DNA from: Fictibacillus sp. BK138
Lineage (GTDB): Bacteria; Bacillota; Bacilli; Bacillales; Fictibacillaceae
DNA length: 64,000 bases
Assembly: GCF_004216955.1 (NCBI RefSeq)
Contig: NZ_SGXL01000001.1
Span: 682,001-746,000, forward strand
Direction of reading: 5' to 3'
Under the pieces are notes generated by a model. It did not search any database. It had not been told where the DNA came from and saw nothing but the letters and a program-made list of their open reading frames with translations. Every line of letters begins with the position of its first letter. Position 1 is the first letter of the stretch. Positions 26,541 through 34,558 of this stretch are shown in pieces. A program made the position numbers and the translations under genes.

Positions 26541-26570
26541 GAATTTTGCTTTACTAAATGGAGGTGGGGA

Positions 26571-26936
26571 ATGAACAAGCTGGTAATTTTGGTTAGTATT
26601 TTAGGATTATCTTTAATCGGATGTAACATATCAGATGAATCCGAACAGACACCCTCTCATCCTTTGTTCTCGGAAGATGAAAATTTTTATTCACTTCTCG
26701 TGGTTAATGAGGCAGGTAGATATGATCTTGGTCAAGAATGGCAAGAAAAAAATGATATTAATAATGTTAAAACAATCCATGGCAGAAGCTCATTAGATGA
26801 TACCAATAATAGTTATAAATTTCTTGAATTAGAAAAATCCCCTGCATTTGTACTATTTGATACTGACGATATTGTGTTCAAAACCTACAACGAAAACGAG
26901 TTAATAAAGTTTCTAAAAACTCATGAACCTAAGTGA
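26571..26936 (+). CDS. Small lipoprotein, unknown function
   Basis: 121 residues after GGAGGTGGGGA. Signal MNKLVILVSILGLSLIGC with lipobox LIGC, a Ser/Glu/Thr-rich linker and a compact domain with FYSLLVVNEAGRYDLGQEWQ and FVLFDTDDIVFKTYNENEL, perhaps thioredoxin-like in outline but without catalytic cysteines. Secreted and membrane-anchored by inference. Spacer repeat copy e starts right at its stop codon. Confidence 0.72.
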   Translation: MNKLVILVSILGLSLIGCNISDESEQTPSHPLFSEDENFYSLLVVNEAGRYDLGQEWQEKNDINNVKTIHGRSSLDDTNNSYKFLELEKSPAFVLFDTDDIVFKTYNENELIKFLKTHEPK

Positions 26937-26939
26937 TTC

Positions 26940-27030
26940 TTTATTCTGCAATCGGGTGCATTTCTTCCAAGAAGGAGATGTGCTCTTTTTTAAGAACTTA
27001 TAAAGCAAACGTTAGCAGGATTGTTGAACA
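26940..27030 (+). repeat. Spacer repeat copy e (best preserved ends)
   Basis: Left end TTTATTCTGCAATCGGGTGC (26940-26959), central hairpin-like TTTCTTCCAAGAAGGAGATG and T6, right end AACGTTAGCAGGATTGTTGA and a final AC (27008-27029). CAATC on the left pairs with GATTG on the right, flanked by TTC/GAA, so the whole unit is an interrupted inverted repeat. The right end contains GTTGAAC. Confidence 0.8.
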
Positions 27031-27070
27031 ATATATTTTATGTTATTTAAATCTAATGGTGGTGTTTAAT

Positions 27071-27367
27071 ATGGACATAACAATAAATAATTTAATAATA
27101 AGTTGCCATCGCTCCCTTTTAGGTGCTATTCCTCATAATTTAAGAGGACTAACAGTAATGTTTGAAAACGAAACTCTGCATTGGATAGGTTATTTTGATG
27201 GGGAACCATCAGAGGAAGAAAAGAGATTGTTAACCTTAGCCTGTACGGAGGTAATAGCTGACTTTCCAATAATTAAAGGAGTTAATGAGGAATATTTGAA
27301 TCATTCATACCCTTTAAAAATGGATATGTTAGAATTTTGGGCTTTTTTACGATGGGAAAAAGGCTAA
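27071..27367 (+). CDS. Small soluble protein, possibly immunity-type
   Basis: 98 residues from ATG 27071; the open frame begins inside the spacer repeat but those 46 codons are repeat-derived. The sequence HRSLLGAIPHNLRGLTVMF, HWIGYFDG and TLACTEVIADFP reads like a compact alpha/beta fold that I have seen as a stand-alone accessory protein in many bacteria, sometimes near toxin loci; I cannot give a family name. The ribosome site (GGTGG) is moderate. No toxin partner is next to it. Confidence 0.6.
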   Translation: MDITINNLIISCHRSLLGAIPHNLRGLTVMFENETLHWIGYFDGEPSEEEKRLLTLACTEVIADFPIIKGVNEEYLNHSYPLKMDMLEFWAFLRWEKG

Positions 27368-27453
27368 TCTTTGTTCAGTAATCAGGTGCATAAAAATAAA
27401 TAGTTTCTTGATAGGTCAGATTTAATATTCACCTTATCTTTGGAGGGTTATAA

Positions 27454-27651
27454 TTGAGTGATATTAACACTTTGGTTACTTTATTAATTGTTTTATTGTG
27501 TTTATGTACCTTTTTTAAGCTACTTAGTTTGGTGCAGCATCCATACAACCCTTTTTATAAATTTAGTTTGAGAACAATCCTAATTTCCTCATTTGTTTTA
27601 AGTGTACCAATAACTATGATAGTTGCATTTTTAAATATGGAAATTAGATAA
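27454..27651 (+). CDS. Small membrane protein, two helices
   Basis: 65 residues from TTG 27454 with TGGAGGG nine bases upstream. Two membrane helices (LVTLLIVLLCLCTFFKLLSL and TILISSFVLSVPITMIVAFL) joined by a short polar loop. No motif recognised. Flanked by spacer repeats. Confidence 0.6.
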   Translation: MSDINTLVTLLIVLLCLCTFFKLLSLVQHPYNPFYKFSLRTILISSFVLSVPITMIVAFLNMEIR

Positions 27652-27659
27652 ATGATATT

Positions 27660-27740
27660 TCACTAACAGGTGGGTTGCCCAAGAAGGATTAACGCTTTTT
27701 TATGGAACTTATTGAACAAACGTAGCAGGTTAGCTGAATA
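27660..27740 (+). repeat. Spacer repeat copy f
   Basis: Left end TCACTAACAGGTG, filler with AAGGATTAACGCTTTTTT, right end AACGTAGCAGGTTAGCTGAA. CTAAC pairs with GTTAG at the same relative place where copy e has CAATC/GATTG. Its central part is nearly identical to copy j at 32.6 kb. Confidence 0.8.
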
Positions 27741-27805
27741 TGAAAATAACATTAAGAAATGAATGCGTGTTAAATGTGTACATTTTTTACATAGGAGGAA
27801 CTTAT

Positions 27806-28186
27806 TTGAAAAAAAGAAAATTCGTGTTTTTTTTCATCTATTTAATTTCATTAGTAATTATTAGTGGATGTAATAAACCACCAGAAAAAGATATAAGTGA
27901 CGCTGTTTCGAAATCAGAGGAATATTTTAAAAAGTCAAAAGGTATTGATTGTGTTGGAGCATTTGATGGTGAAACTGTAAAGTTTAGACTACTTCTCGAA
28001 GAGCAACCAACAGTTGAGGAAGCAACTAAGCTAATTAATGAAGTATTAAAAGATATTGAAAAGAATTTAAAAAATACGAACACTTGGGATTATTACAATG
28101 CCAAATTAGATTTAGCATATAAAGATACCATTATATTTGAAGGAACAAAAGAATCAGGTAAAAAATTAATGGTTAAGTTTAAATAA
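27806..28186 (+). CDS. Small lipoprotein, unknown function
   Basis: 126 residues from TTG 27806 with AGGAGG seven bases before; the frame opens 22 codons earlier in repeat sequence. Lipoprotein signal with lipobox IISGC, then a predicted alpha/beta domain (DCVGAFDGETVKFRLLLEEQ, EEATKLINEVLKDIEKNLKN). Extracytoplasmic by inference; family not recognised. Confidence 0.72.
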   Translation: MKKRKFVFFFIYLISLVIISGCNKPPEKDISDAVSKSEEYFKKSKGIDCVGAFDGETVKFRLLLEEQPTVEEATKLINEVLKDIEKNLKNTNTWDYYNAKLDLAYKDTIIFEGTKESGKKLMVKFK

Positions 28187-28204
28187 TAGTCTTTATCACA
28201 TCCT

Positions 28205-28332
28205 CTTATTCAACTAACGGGTGCATTTCTTCAAGAAGGAGAAATGTACTTTTTTAATTAGATTAGGGTGCGTTTATTTAGGAAGGTAAAGCACTCTTTT
28301 TATTGAATCTATTGTACAAACAAGCTTTTAAT
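28205..28332 (+). repeat. Spacer repeat copy g (two hairpins in tandem)
   Basis: Left end TTATTCAACTAACGGGTGC, first hairpin CATTTCTTCAAGAAGGAGAAATG with T6, then a second GGTGC...GCAC hairpin with T5 and the right-end ATTGTACAAACAAGC. It contains ATTCAAC at its left end. Confidence 0.78.
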
Positions 28333-28351
28333 ACACATAATAGGAGGATCA

Positions 28352-28791
28352 ATGGAGATAGGACAAGAAAGAATCTTTAATAAAGCCTTTAATGAAAAGG
28401 GATTAGAAAATGTGGTTTTATGGGATGTTCAGAATATTATTGATGGTCAATTAGTTAAAATTAAATTCATTTCAAAAAACTCGCCTCACAGACAGGGAAC
28501 TTGGATAAGAACTGATAAAGGTATAGAAATATCTGAATTAAATAGTGAAGTCTAAAGAGCATAAGCTTATGGGAGGACACATCTCCAGAAGAAGTTATAA
28601 TTAAATGTCATACTAACGATGGCAAATTGAGTATTTATAATATTTGGGATGAAGGTGACGGCAGAGAATCTGAAGCGCACTCATCGGGAATGTTGATAAT
28701 CGAAAATGACAGTTTATGTGTTTATAAATGTAATTCATATGGATTTGAAACTGAATTTAATGATTTGGTATTTTCTCTTGAAAAGCTTTAA
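28352..28791 (+). pseudogene. Frameshifted small immunity-like gene
   Basis: An ATG at 28352 after AGGAGG opens 67 codons ending at 28555, but the reading continues in the frame one base back from about 28549 to TAA 28791 (SLWEDTSPEEVIIKCHTNDG, YNIWDEGDGRESEAHSSGML, ending DLVFSLEKL). Together about 145 residues would form one protein; the second half has the WxDT...YNIWD...GM pattern of a known-looking small accessory family. A single-base indel near 28540-28560 explains the break. It could be a sequencing error. Confidence 0.6.
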
Positions 28792-28794
28792 TTC

Positions 28795-28886
28795 GTTTTT
28801 CAGCAAACGGGTGCTTTTATTGAAGATCCAAGGAGCTGATTATGCAGCTCTTTATATTAAGCAAACGTGCAGGATTGTGGAAGAAA
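28795..28886 (+). repeat. Spacer repeat copy h
   Basis: Left end TTTTTCAGCAAACGGGTGC, an AGCTG...CAGCT internal hairpin, and right end AAGCAAACGTGCAGGATTGT then GGAAGAA. The next gene starts immediately after the right end. Confidence 0.78.
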
Positions 28887-28887
28887 G

Positions 28888-29325
28888 ATGCCCTTTAAAC
28901 TAAATATAAATAAGTATTGTAAAAAAACCTACATTACACTCAATGGAGAGATAAAGATGGGGATGGATATTCCAGATGAATTAGACCTAATTTCAGTTTT
29001 TGAATCAATACCTAAAAGGAAAGATGAAACAGATATTTTCTATTACGATCAATCAACCTTTCTATTAGAAACCGATAATGAAGTATACGAGATAATCTTA
29101 TCTCCTTTTTATCACGAATTTTCTATGAGTATTAAGGAAAAGAAAACAGATGAGGAATTGTCACATCTCGAATTACTCTCTGTAAATAAAATTGAAATTG
29201 TAAAAGACAGTAAGGATTATTCAAAAATACGTTTGTTTCACGGTGAATCGGATAGATATGAAAATATTATTGAAATAACTTTCAAGCCTAGATTTAAATT
29301 GATTTTCAGAGAACAATATCGTTGA
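28888..29325 (+). CDS. Hypothetical protein, 145 residues
   Basis: Begins MPFKLNINKYCKKTYITLNG at 28888; the GGAAG of the spacer repeat right box serves as ribosome site. An internal start at ATG 28957 with GGAGAG is an alternative. The protein looks like a mixed beta protein (DIFYYDQSTFLLETDNEVYE, IIEITFKPRFKLIF) without signal peptide or helix. Not recognised; similar in size and setting to neighbouring accessory proteins. Confidence 0.6.
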   Translation: MPFKLNINKYCKKTYITLNGEIKMGMDIPDELDLISVFESIPKRKDETDIFYYDQSTFLLETDNEVYEIILSPFYHEFSMSIKEKKTDEELSHLELLSVNKIEIVKDSKDYSKIRLFHGESDRYENIIEITFKPRFKLIFREQYR

Positions 29326-29698
29326 TTTTGTTCCACTATCGGGTGCTTAAATTGAATAAGAGTAAAACGATCAGATTTTTGTCTGGTCGCTTTTGATGTT
29401 ATGTACATATCCAATTATAATACTAATTCACTTGCTAAAAGCCTTGCGAATTACAATTTTCTTCTCTAATTCAACTTGAGTCTTTTTTTATTCTACAATC
29501 GCGCCATATTGTTAAATAGGACATTTAATGATAAGGTATTTATCAATATAACCGATCATTTGTAACCTAGAATATATTACTAAATTTCTAATGTTTTTAC
29601 TGATATTTGCATAGTTAACCGTACACTATAAAGTAAAAAGGTATATTATACTTGTCGAATAGATTTCTCTTTAAAGATAAGAAAAGTAGGTGAGCAAA
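29326..29698. other. Intergenic stretch with two partial spacer repeats
   Basis: Left-box remnants at 29330-29360 (TCCACTATCGGGTGC, ATTGAATAAG) and 29481-29515 (TTCTACAATCGCGCC, TTGTTAAA). No gene seen. A promoter-like TATATTATAC occurs at 29642-29651. Confidence 0.55.
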
Positions 29699-29848
29699 GT
29701 GGGGAAATATCAATTGGATAACAAAGGTCAGGTAGCTGTGACAAAGTTCCATGAAAAACAGACACCAGTCAAATTTGATAAAAAGAAGCATATTGAAAAA
29801 TTACGTGCGGATTATTTAAAAAAGAAACAGAAACAAACAGATAAATAA
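29699..29848 (+). CDS. Small basic protein, 49 residues
   Basis: GTG start at 29699 with TAGGTGAG upstream; encodes MGKYQLDNKGQVAVTKFHEK followed by a Lys-rich amphipathic helix (DKKKHIEKLRADYLKKKQKQ). A clear terminator follows nine bases after the stop, which supports a real short gene. Family not recognised; composition would suit a nucleic-acid-binding or spore small protein. Confidence 0.6.
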   Translation: MGKYQLDNKGQVAVTKFHEKQTPVKFDKKKHIEKLRADYLKKKQKQTDK

Positions 29849-29856
29849 TAGGAATG

Positions 29857-29893
29857 AAAACATAGGAAGATTAAATTTTTCCTATGTTTTTCT
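29857..29893 (+). terminator. Terminator after the 49-residue gene
   Basis: Twelve-base stem AAAACATAGGAA/TTCCTATGTTTT with T-rich end. Confidence 0.88.
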
Positions 29894-30130
29894 TATTCTG
29901 AGCTTTTACTGAACAAGAAGCCGCCCTTTGAATTTAGTGGATGATTATTGGGTCTGTAAACGAAATGGTACAATAAGAAGTAAACCCACAGATATCAGAT
30001 TGAAATCTTGGATTTAACAAATTAATGTTTAGTCCAAATGAAGAGGTATGACTAGTCAAAAAAGAAATGTGTAATAAGGGTAGTGCATCGCTTCCCTTAT
30101 TTTTCTTTTAGAAAAAGGCTCATTTCTAAA

Positions 30131-30323
30131 AGATTGTTGCTTTTGGGTGTTTTCCAATCTCCTCCTTTGCAAGTTGAATGGAACGGAAGGTTGCCGACTC
30201 CTACGGGACGAGCGGACAGGTGGAGACTCTTAATAGCGCAAAGCGGCAGGAGGCTCACCGCACGCCCCGTGGAAAGCGAGCAACCTGGAGTGGAAATCAA
30301 CTACTTTCGGAGAGCAACAATGT
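30131..30323 (+). repeat. G+C-rich dispersed repeat, copy B
   Basis: Bounded by GATTGTTGCT on the left and AGCAACAAT on the right, an inverted pair. The core has GTTGCCGACTCCTACGGGAC, AGCGCAAAGCGGCAGG, AGGCTCACCGCACGCCCCGT and CTGGAGTGGAAATCAAC. Open frames inside it are artefacts of the repeat. It separates the small basic gene from topB; the rest of 29894-30371 holds nothing. Confidence 0.9.
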
Positions 30324-30371
30324 ATACGGAAACAGCTTAGTAAAAAAAATTATGTGCAAAGGTGAAGTCCT

Positions 30372-32546
30372 ATGAGCAAAGTAGTCATTCTAGCTGAGAA
30401 ACCGTCACAAGCTAAGGCTTATGCAGATGCCTTTTCAATAAAAAAGAAAGACAAAACCTTTATTGAGTTAAACCCATGCAGCATATTTCCGTATGGCGCA
30501 ACACTTACATGGGGAGTCGGCCATCTCGTAGAGCTGAAGCAACCGAAAGAATATAAGCCAGAATGGGGAACATGGCGTTTATCTTCCTTACCGATTTTGC
30601 CTGAACGATATGAATTTAAGGTAGCGTCAGGAAAATATGAACAGTTTAATGCGGTAAAACGGTTGTTTAAGGAAGCGGACATCATCATTAACGGTTGCGA
30701 TGTTGATCGTGAGGGTTCGAACATTTTTTATTCGATCTACCATATGACAGGTGTGAGAGGCAAGACCATTAAACGACTATGGATTAACTCTCTGGAAGTG
30801 GATGAGGTCCGAAAAGGGTTTTCTAACCTTCATGATAATGAGAAAGATCTATTACTTTATGCAGAAGCGAAAACACGTCAAATCTCTGATTGGCTCGTTG
30901 GCATGAACGGAAGCCGCCTGTATACCTTACTCTTACAACAAAAGGGACTTAAAGATAGCTTGAGCATTGGCAGGGTGCAGTCGCCAACAACATACTTGAT
31001 CTATCAAAGACACCTCGAGATCGAGAACTTTGTAGCTAAACCGTTTTATGAGATTGATGGCCACTTTACAGCTTCCAATGGTAAATATAAAGGAAAAGCT
31101 AAAATAAAAAGTGAAAACAAAGAAGAAGTTCAACAGCTGCTTAATCAGCACAACATCGCAGGAAATGATACGGGTATCATTAAATCCGTCTCAAAAAAGG
31201 AAATGCGTATTAAATCACCTAAACTGCATGCGCTCTCCACTCTGCAATCAACAGCAAATAAACGATGGAAATACAGTCCGAAGAAGGTTCTGGATACGGT
31301 TCAAAAATTGTACGATAAGAAAATTTTATCCTACCCAAGAACAGATACGCAATACATAACGGAAAATGAGTTTGCCTATCTATCTGCTAATCTTGAAAGC
31401 TATCAAGGTCTCATTGAGAACCGTTTTACCCCAATTTCTAAAAGACCAAATAAAAGGTATGTGGATGGATCAAAGGTACAAGAACACTATGCGATTGTTC
31501 CTACCAAAATGGTTCCAACGCGTGCGAAAATTCAAGGGTTATCAATAGAAGAGAGAAACATTTACTATGAAGTATTAAACACAACTTTAGCTATGTTTCA
31601 TCATGATTATGTGTATGAAGAAACAAAAGTAACAACGGATGTGAATGGTTTAGATTTCGAGACGGTAGGAAAAACAGAAATCAGCAAAGGCTGGAGAGAA
31701 CTGTTTAACTACAGTTCAAATGATAATAAAAGTAAGAATAATGACAACGCTGCACAACCTCTTCCTAAACTTGAAGAAGGGGAGAACGTGAAGAGTCTGG
31801 TCAAAATGAAAGAAGGTCTGACCACTCCTCCCAAGCCATACACGGAAGGTCAACTAATTTCCATGATGAAAACGTGCGGAAAATCGGTTGAAAATGAAGA
31901 AGAGATGGAAATCTTAAAAGAAGTGGAAGGCTTAGGAACGGAAGCGACACGAAGTGGGATCATCGAAACCATAAAAAAACACCAATACATTGAAGTGAAA
32001 AAGAACCTTGTATATATTACCGAAAAAGGGAAGATTCTTTGTCAGTCGATAGAAGGTAACCTGCTTTCCAGCCCTTCCATGACGGCAAAATGGGAAAACT
32101 ATCTAAAGAAAATCGGAAACGGAAACGGCACACCTCAAGCGTTTTTGGGAAGTATCGCAAAGTTTCTTAACAAACTGATCGAAGAAGTACCTGGACAACT
32201 GAATGCTGAATCAATCCAGCAGAGTATTGATGGTGTTAAGAATATGAATCAGGTCCCAATCGCTGTGTGTCCTCGCTGCAAAAAAGGAAACATCACCACG
32301 AATCGTTCATACTATAGCTGCTCAGAATATGCGAATGGTTGTAAACAAACCTTTCCGGGGAAAATTCTAAGTAAAAATATTACTGAGAAGCAAGTTAAGG
32401 ATTTATGTACGAAAGGCAAAACAAATGTCATTAAAGGATTCAAGCCAAAAGCAAAAGAGAAGAGAAAGTTCGATGCTATGCTCATATTAAAGGAAGATTT
32501 GACGATAGGTTTTGAGTTTCCTAAAAAGCAATTTGCTAAGAAATAA
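30372..32546 (+). CDS. topB: DNA topoisomerase III
   Basis: Type IA topoisomerase that passes single strands and resolves recombination intermediates. 724 residues: TOPRIM domain at the start (VVILAEKPSQAKAYADAF, then the acidic NGCDVDREGSNIFY), active-site tyrosine in ILSYPRTDTQYIT near residue 318, and a C-terminal zinc-ribbon-like CPRCKKGNITTNRSYYSC. Length equals that of B. subtilis TopB. AGGTGAAG precedes the ATG. It lies in the middle of the cassette-like stretch; TopB is also often carried by integrative elements, so it could be either native or extra. Confidence 0.95.
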   Translation: MSKVVILAEKPSQAKAYADAFSIKKKDKTFIELNPCSIFPYGATLTWGVGHLVELKQPKEYKPEWGTWRLSSLPILPERYEFKVASGKYEQFNAVKRLFKEADIIINGCDVDREGSNIFYSIYHMTGVRGKTIKRLWINSLEVDEVRKGFSNLHDNEKDLLLYAEAKTRQISDWLVGMNGSRLYTLLLQQKGLKDSLSIGRVQSPTTYLIYQRHLEIENFVAKPFYEIDGHFTASNGKYKGKAKIKSENKEEVQQLLNQHNIAGNDTGIIKSVSKKEMRIKSPKLHALSTLQSTANKRWKYSPKKVLDTVQKLYDKKILSYPRTDTQYITENEFAYLSANLESYQGLIENRFTPISKRPNKRYVDGSKVQEHYAIVPTKMVPTRAKIQGLSIEERNIYYEVLNTTLAMFHHDYVYEETKVTTDVNGLDFETVGKTEISKGWRELFNYSSNDNKSKNNDNAAQPLPKLEEGENVKSLVKMKEGLTTPPKPYTEGQLISMMKTCGKSVENEEEMEILKEVEGLGTEATRSGIIETIKKHQYIEVKKNLVYITEKGKILCQSIEGNLLSSPSMTAKWENYLKKIGNGNGTPQAFLGSIAKFLNKLIEEVPGQLNAESIQQSIDGVKNMNQVPIAVCPRCKKGNITTNRSYYSCSEYANGCKQTFPGKILSKNITEKQVKDLCTKGKTNVIKGFKPKAKEKRKFDAMLILKEDLTIGFEFPKKQFAKK

Positions 32547-32580
32547 AGGAATAATTTAGCAATCACATGCTCTTAAGCCT

Positions 32581-32665
32581 TTGTTATTCAAGGATGCGTT
32601 GATCTCAAAAGGATTAACGCTTTTTTTATGGAACTTATTTAAAAACTAGCAGATTAATTGAAGTA
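32581..32665 (+). repeat. Spacer repeat copy j
   Basis: Left end TTGTTATTCAAGGATGCG, central AAGGATTAACGCTTTTTTTA then TGGAACTTATT, right end CTAGCAGATTAATTGAAG. TTCAA pairs with TTGAA at the ends. The central part matches copy f (27.7 kb) almost base for base. Confidence 0.8.
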
Positions 32666-32736
32666 TATTTTTATGTTTTAAGCAAATTTCAATTTCAAGC
32701 AAACCTTAAAATAATAGAAACATAGGAGTATGAGAT

Positions 32737-33171
32737 ATGAAGATAAATAGAATAGATCATGTGAGTATTAACGTAAACGATCTTGCAAAGGCTAAAGAGT
32801 TTTTTCTTGATTTAGGACTTGAAGTGAAAGCCGAATGGGAATTGGAAGGAAGTCAGTTGGACAGAATAGTTGGGCTTCAAAATGTTAAAACGGCATGTGT
32901 AGGATTGGGAATGCCAGAAGGTTTAGCATGGATAGAACTAGTCAAATATTATACACCGTTAGATGAAATAGATATTCAGCAACCTTTTGCAAATACGCTG
33001 GGTATCCGACATATATGCTTTGCTGTTGAAGATATTGAAGCTATTATTGCAAAGTTGAAAAAGAAAGGTACGAAAATCTTTAGTGAGATACAGCAATATG
33101 AAGAAAGTTATAAGCTATGCTACGTTCGTGGTCCAGAGGGAATTATTTTAGAACTGGCGGAGAAAATCTGA
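32737..33171 (+). CDS. VOC/glyoxalase-superfamily protein
   Basis: 144 residues with paired beta-alpha-beta-beta-beta modules: IDHVSINVNDLAKAKEFFLD at the start, IRHICFAVEDIEAIIAKLKK in the second half, and a terminal YVRGPEGIILELAEK. Metal ligands fit H8, H92 and E141. Members are metal-dependent isomerases, dioxygenases or resistance proteins; methylmalonyl-CoA-epimerase-like in outline, but the substrate is open. TAGGAG nine bases before ATG. Single gene between spacer repeats. Confidence 0.85.
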   Translation: MKINRIDHVSINVNDLAKAKEFFLDLGLEVKAEWELEGSQLDRIVGLQNVKTACVGLGMPEGLAWIELVKYYTPLDEIDIQQPFANTLGIRHICFAVEDIEAIIAKLKKKGTKIFSEIQQYEESYKLCYVRGPEGIILELAEKI

Positions 33172-33216
33172 TAAATATTGAATAGAACTTTAAAAGATTT
33201 AATTTTAAAGATTTCT

Positions 33217-33262
33217 CATAAACCATCGGGTACATTTCTATAAGAAGGAGAAATGTTCTTAC
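33217..33262 (+). repeat. Spacer repeat copy k (left half)
   Basis: ATAAACCATCGGGTACATTT with CTATAAGAAGGAGAAATG; the stem ACATTTCT/AGAAATGT is terminator-like. Right box not recognisable. Confidence 0.65.
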
Positions 33263-33308
33263 TGCTTTTCATTATTAATTTAAAATACTCAAGGGGAGGG
33301 AAAATTAA

Positions 33309-33875
33309 ATGAATCCTTTGTTATTAGATATTCCTTTACAATTAGAAACCGATAGGCTAATTCTTCGAGCACCACTTCATTCGGGAGAGGGAGAAATTGT
33401 GTATCAAGCAATTAAAGATTCCTATTATGAATTAAAAGCGTGGTTGTCACTTTTTCAAGAAATTCCTACTATTGAAGAAACAGAGATCCTGTTAAGGAAT
33501 GCTCATATAGATTTTTTAAAAAGAGAAAGTTTTCGTTTTCTTATTTTTGATAAAGGCGGCGACAAGGACTTTATTGGAACGGCGAGCCTTCATAGAATTG
33601 ACTGGGACATTCCAAAATGTGAAATGGGGTACTGGATTAATACAAAATATAGCGGTAATGGATATATGACGGAAGCGGTAAAGGAGTTAGCTGATTTCGG
33701 ATTGAATCACCTCGGATTTAAGAGAATTGAAATACGATGTGAATCTAGAAACTCTAAAAGTCGCTTTATACCGGAAAAACTTGGTTTTGTATACGAAGGT
33801 ACTTTAAGGAATGAGGATCGATCCGCAGATGGCAGCCAGCTGATTGACACTTGTATTTATTCTAAAATAAATTAA
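33309..33875 (+). CDS. GNAT-family N-acetyltransferase (RimJ/RimL type)
   Basis: 188 residues with the RimL-like start LQLETDRLILRAPLH, acetyl-CoA-binding stretch MGYWINTKYSGNGYMTEAVK near residue 105-125, and LNHLGFKRIEIRCESRN. Transfers an acetyl group from acetyl-CoA to an amine; target unknown. GGGGAGGG ribosome site. Stand-alone gene with spacer repeats on both sides. Confidence 0.88.
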   Translation: MNPLLLDIPLQLETDRLILRAPLHSGEGEIVYQAIKDSYYELKAWLSLFQEIPTIEETEILLRNAHIDFLKRESFRFLIFDKGGDKDFIGTASLHRIDWDIPKCEMGYWINTKYSGNGYMTEAVKELADFGLNHLGFKRIEIRCESRNSKSRFIPEKLGFVYEGTLRNEDRSADGSQLIDTCIYSKIN

Positions 33876-33930
33876 CATCCCTTAAATTAAAGGCAACAAA
33901 AAAAATTATCTCAATGCAAGTCTTCAAGAA

Positions 33931-33972
33931 AAGGGTGTCTTTCTTCGAGAAGAAGAGCTCCACTGTTTTTTA
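33931..33972 (+). repeat. Spacer repeat copy l (degenerate)
   Basis: GGGTGTCTTTCTTCGAGAAG, then AAGAGCTCCAC and T6. It keeps the hairpin layout but is diverged. Confidence 0.5.
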
Positions 33973-34018
33973 TATTTCAAATTAATTCTAAAGTTTCAGA
34001 GTGGCTTAACTTAGAGGG

Positions 34019-34027
34019 TTTGTTATA
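34019..34027 (+). promoter_or_regulatory. Extended -10 promoter of alaR-alaT
   Basis: TTGTTATAAT with TG one base before TATAAT, about 37 bases ahead of the alaR start. No strong -35 is visible. Confidence 0.5.
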
Positions 34028-34063
34028 ATGGTCAGCATATTCTACTAAAAGCGAGTGATTGAT

Positions 34064-34558
34064 TTGGATTCTAAAGAACGCGAACTATTGCAATTAATCG
34101 AAAAAAACGGACGTCTTGAAACAGCAACGATCGCAAGGTTAATGGGTATTTCAGTGGATGAAACAAAGCAAATCCTAGAAAAGCTCGAAAAAGAAAAAGT
34201 TATACTAGGGTACTCTGCTATTATTGACTGGACGAAAGGTACCGAAGAAGGAGCTGTAACAGCCATGATTGATGTAAAAGTCACACCGAAGCGAGGTGTC
34301 GGCTTTGATAAAGTTGCTGAGCGAATCTACCGTTTCCCTGAGGTTAAAGCGGTCTATCTCATGTCAGGCGTTTACGATTTGTCGGTATCGATCGAAGGTA
34401 AAACGATGGCAGAAGTTGGCCGTTTTGTATCTGAAAAACTCTCGACAATAGATTCGGTCATATCGACAACTACTCATTTCATTTTAAAAAAATACAAGCA
34501 TGACGGCCTTGTTTTTAGTGATAATGATGAGGATAAACGAATAGTGGTGTCGCCGTGA
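34064..34558 (+). CDS. alaR: Lrp/AsnC-family regulator, AlaR-like
   Basis: About 164 residues: N-terminal winged helix-turn-helix (LLQLIEKNGRLETATIARLM) and C-terminal ligand-binding RAM domain (VFPEVKAVYLMSGVYDLSV-like region). I take the TTG at 34064 because GAGTGA lies five bases before it; a GTG at 34055 is in frame but has no ribosome site. It overlaps the aminotransferase start by four bases, as in the alaR-alaT (yugG-yugH) pair of B. subtilis, where AlaR activates alaT in response to alanine. Confidence 0.85.
   Translation: MDSKERELLQLIEKNGRLETATIARLMGISVDETKQILEKLEKEKVILGYSAIIDWTKGTEEGAVTAMIDVKVTPKRGVGFDKVAERIYRFPEVKAVYLMSGVYDLSVSIEGKTMAEVGRFVSEKLSTIDSVISTTTHFILKKYKHDGLVFSDNDEDKRIVVSP

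Noticed and set aside
30083-30375. Two plus-strand and one minus-strand reading frames of 65-85 codons
   Set aside because: They lie entirely in the G+C-rich dispersed repeat; matching frames recur in copy D (52283-52489), so they reflect the repeat and not a gene.
30372-32546. topB as proof of an integrative conjugative element
   Set aside because: No relaxase, coupling protein, type IV secretion or integrase gene is in the window; TopB is also a normal chromosomal gene.
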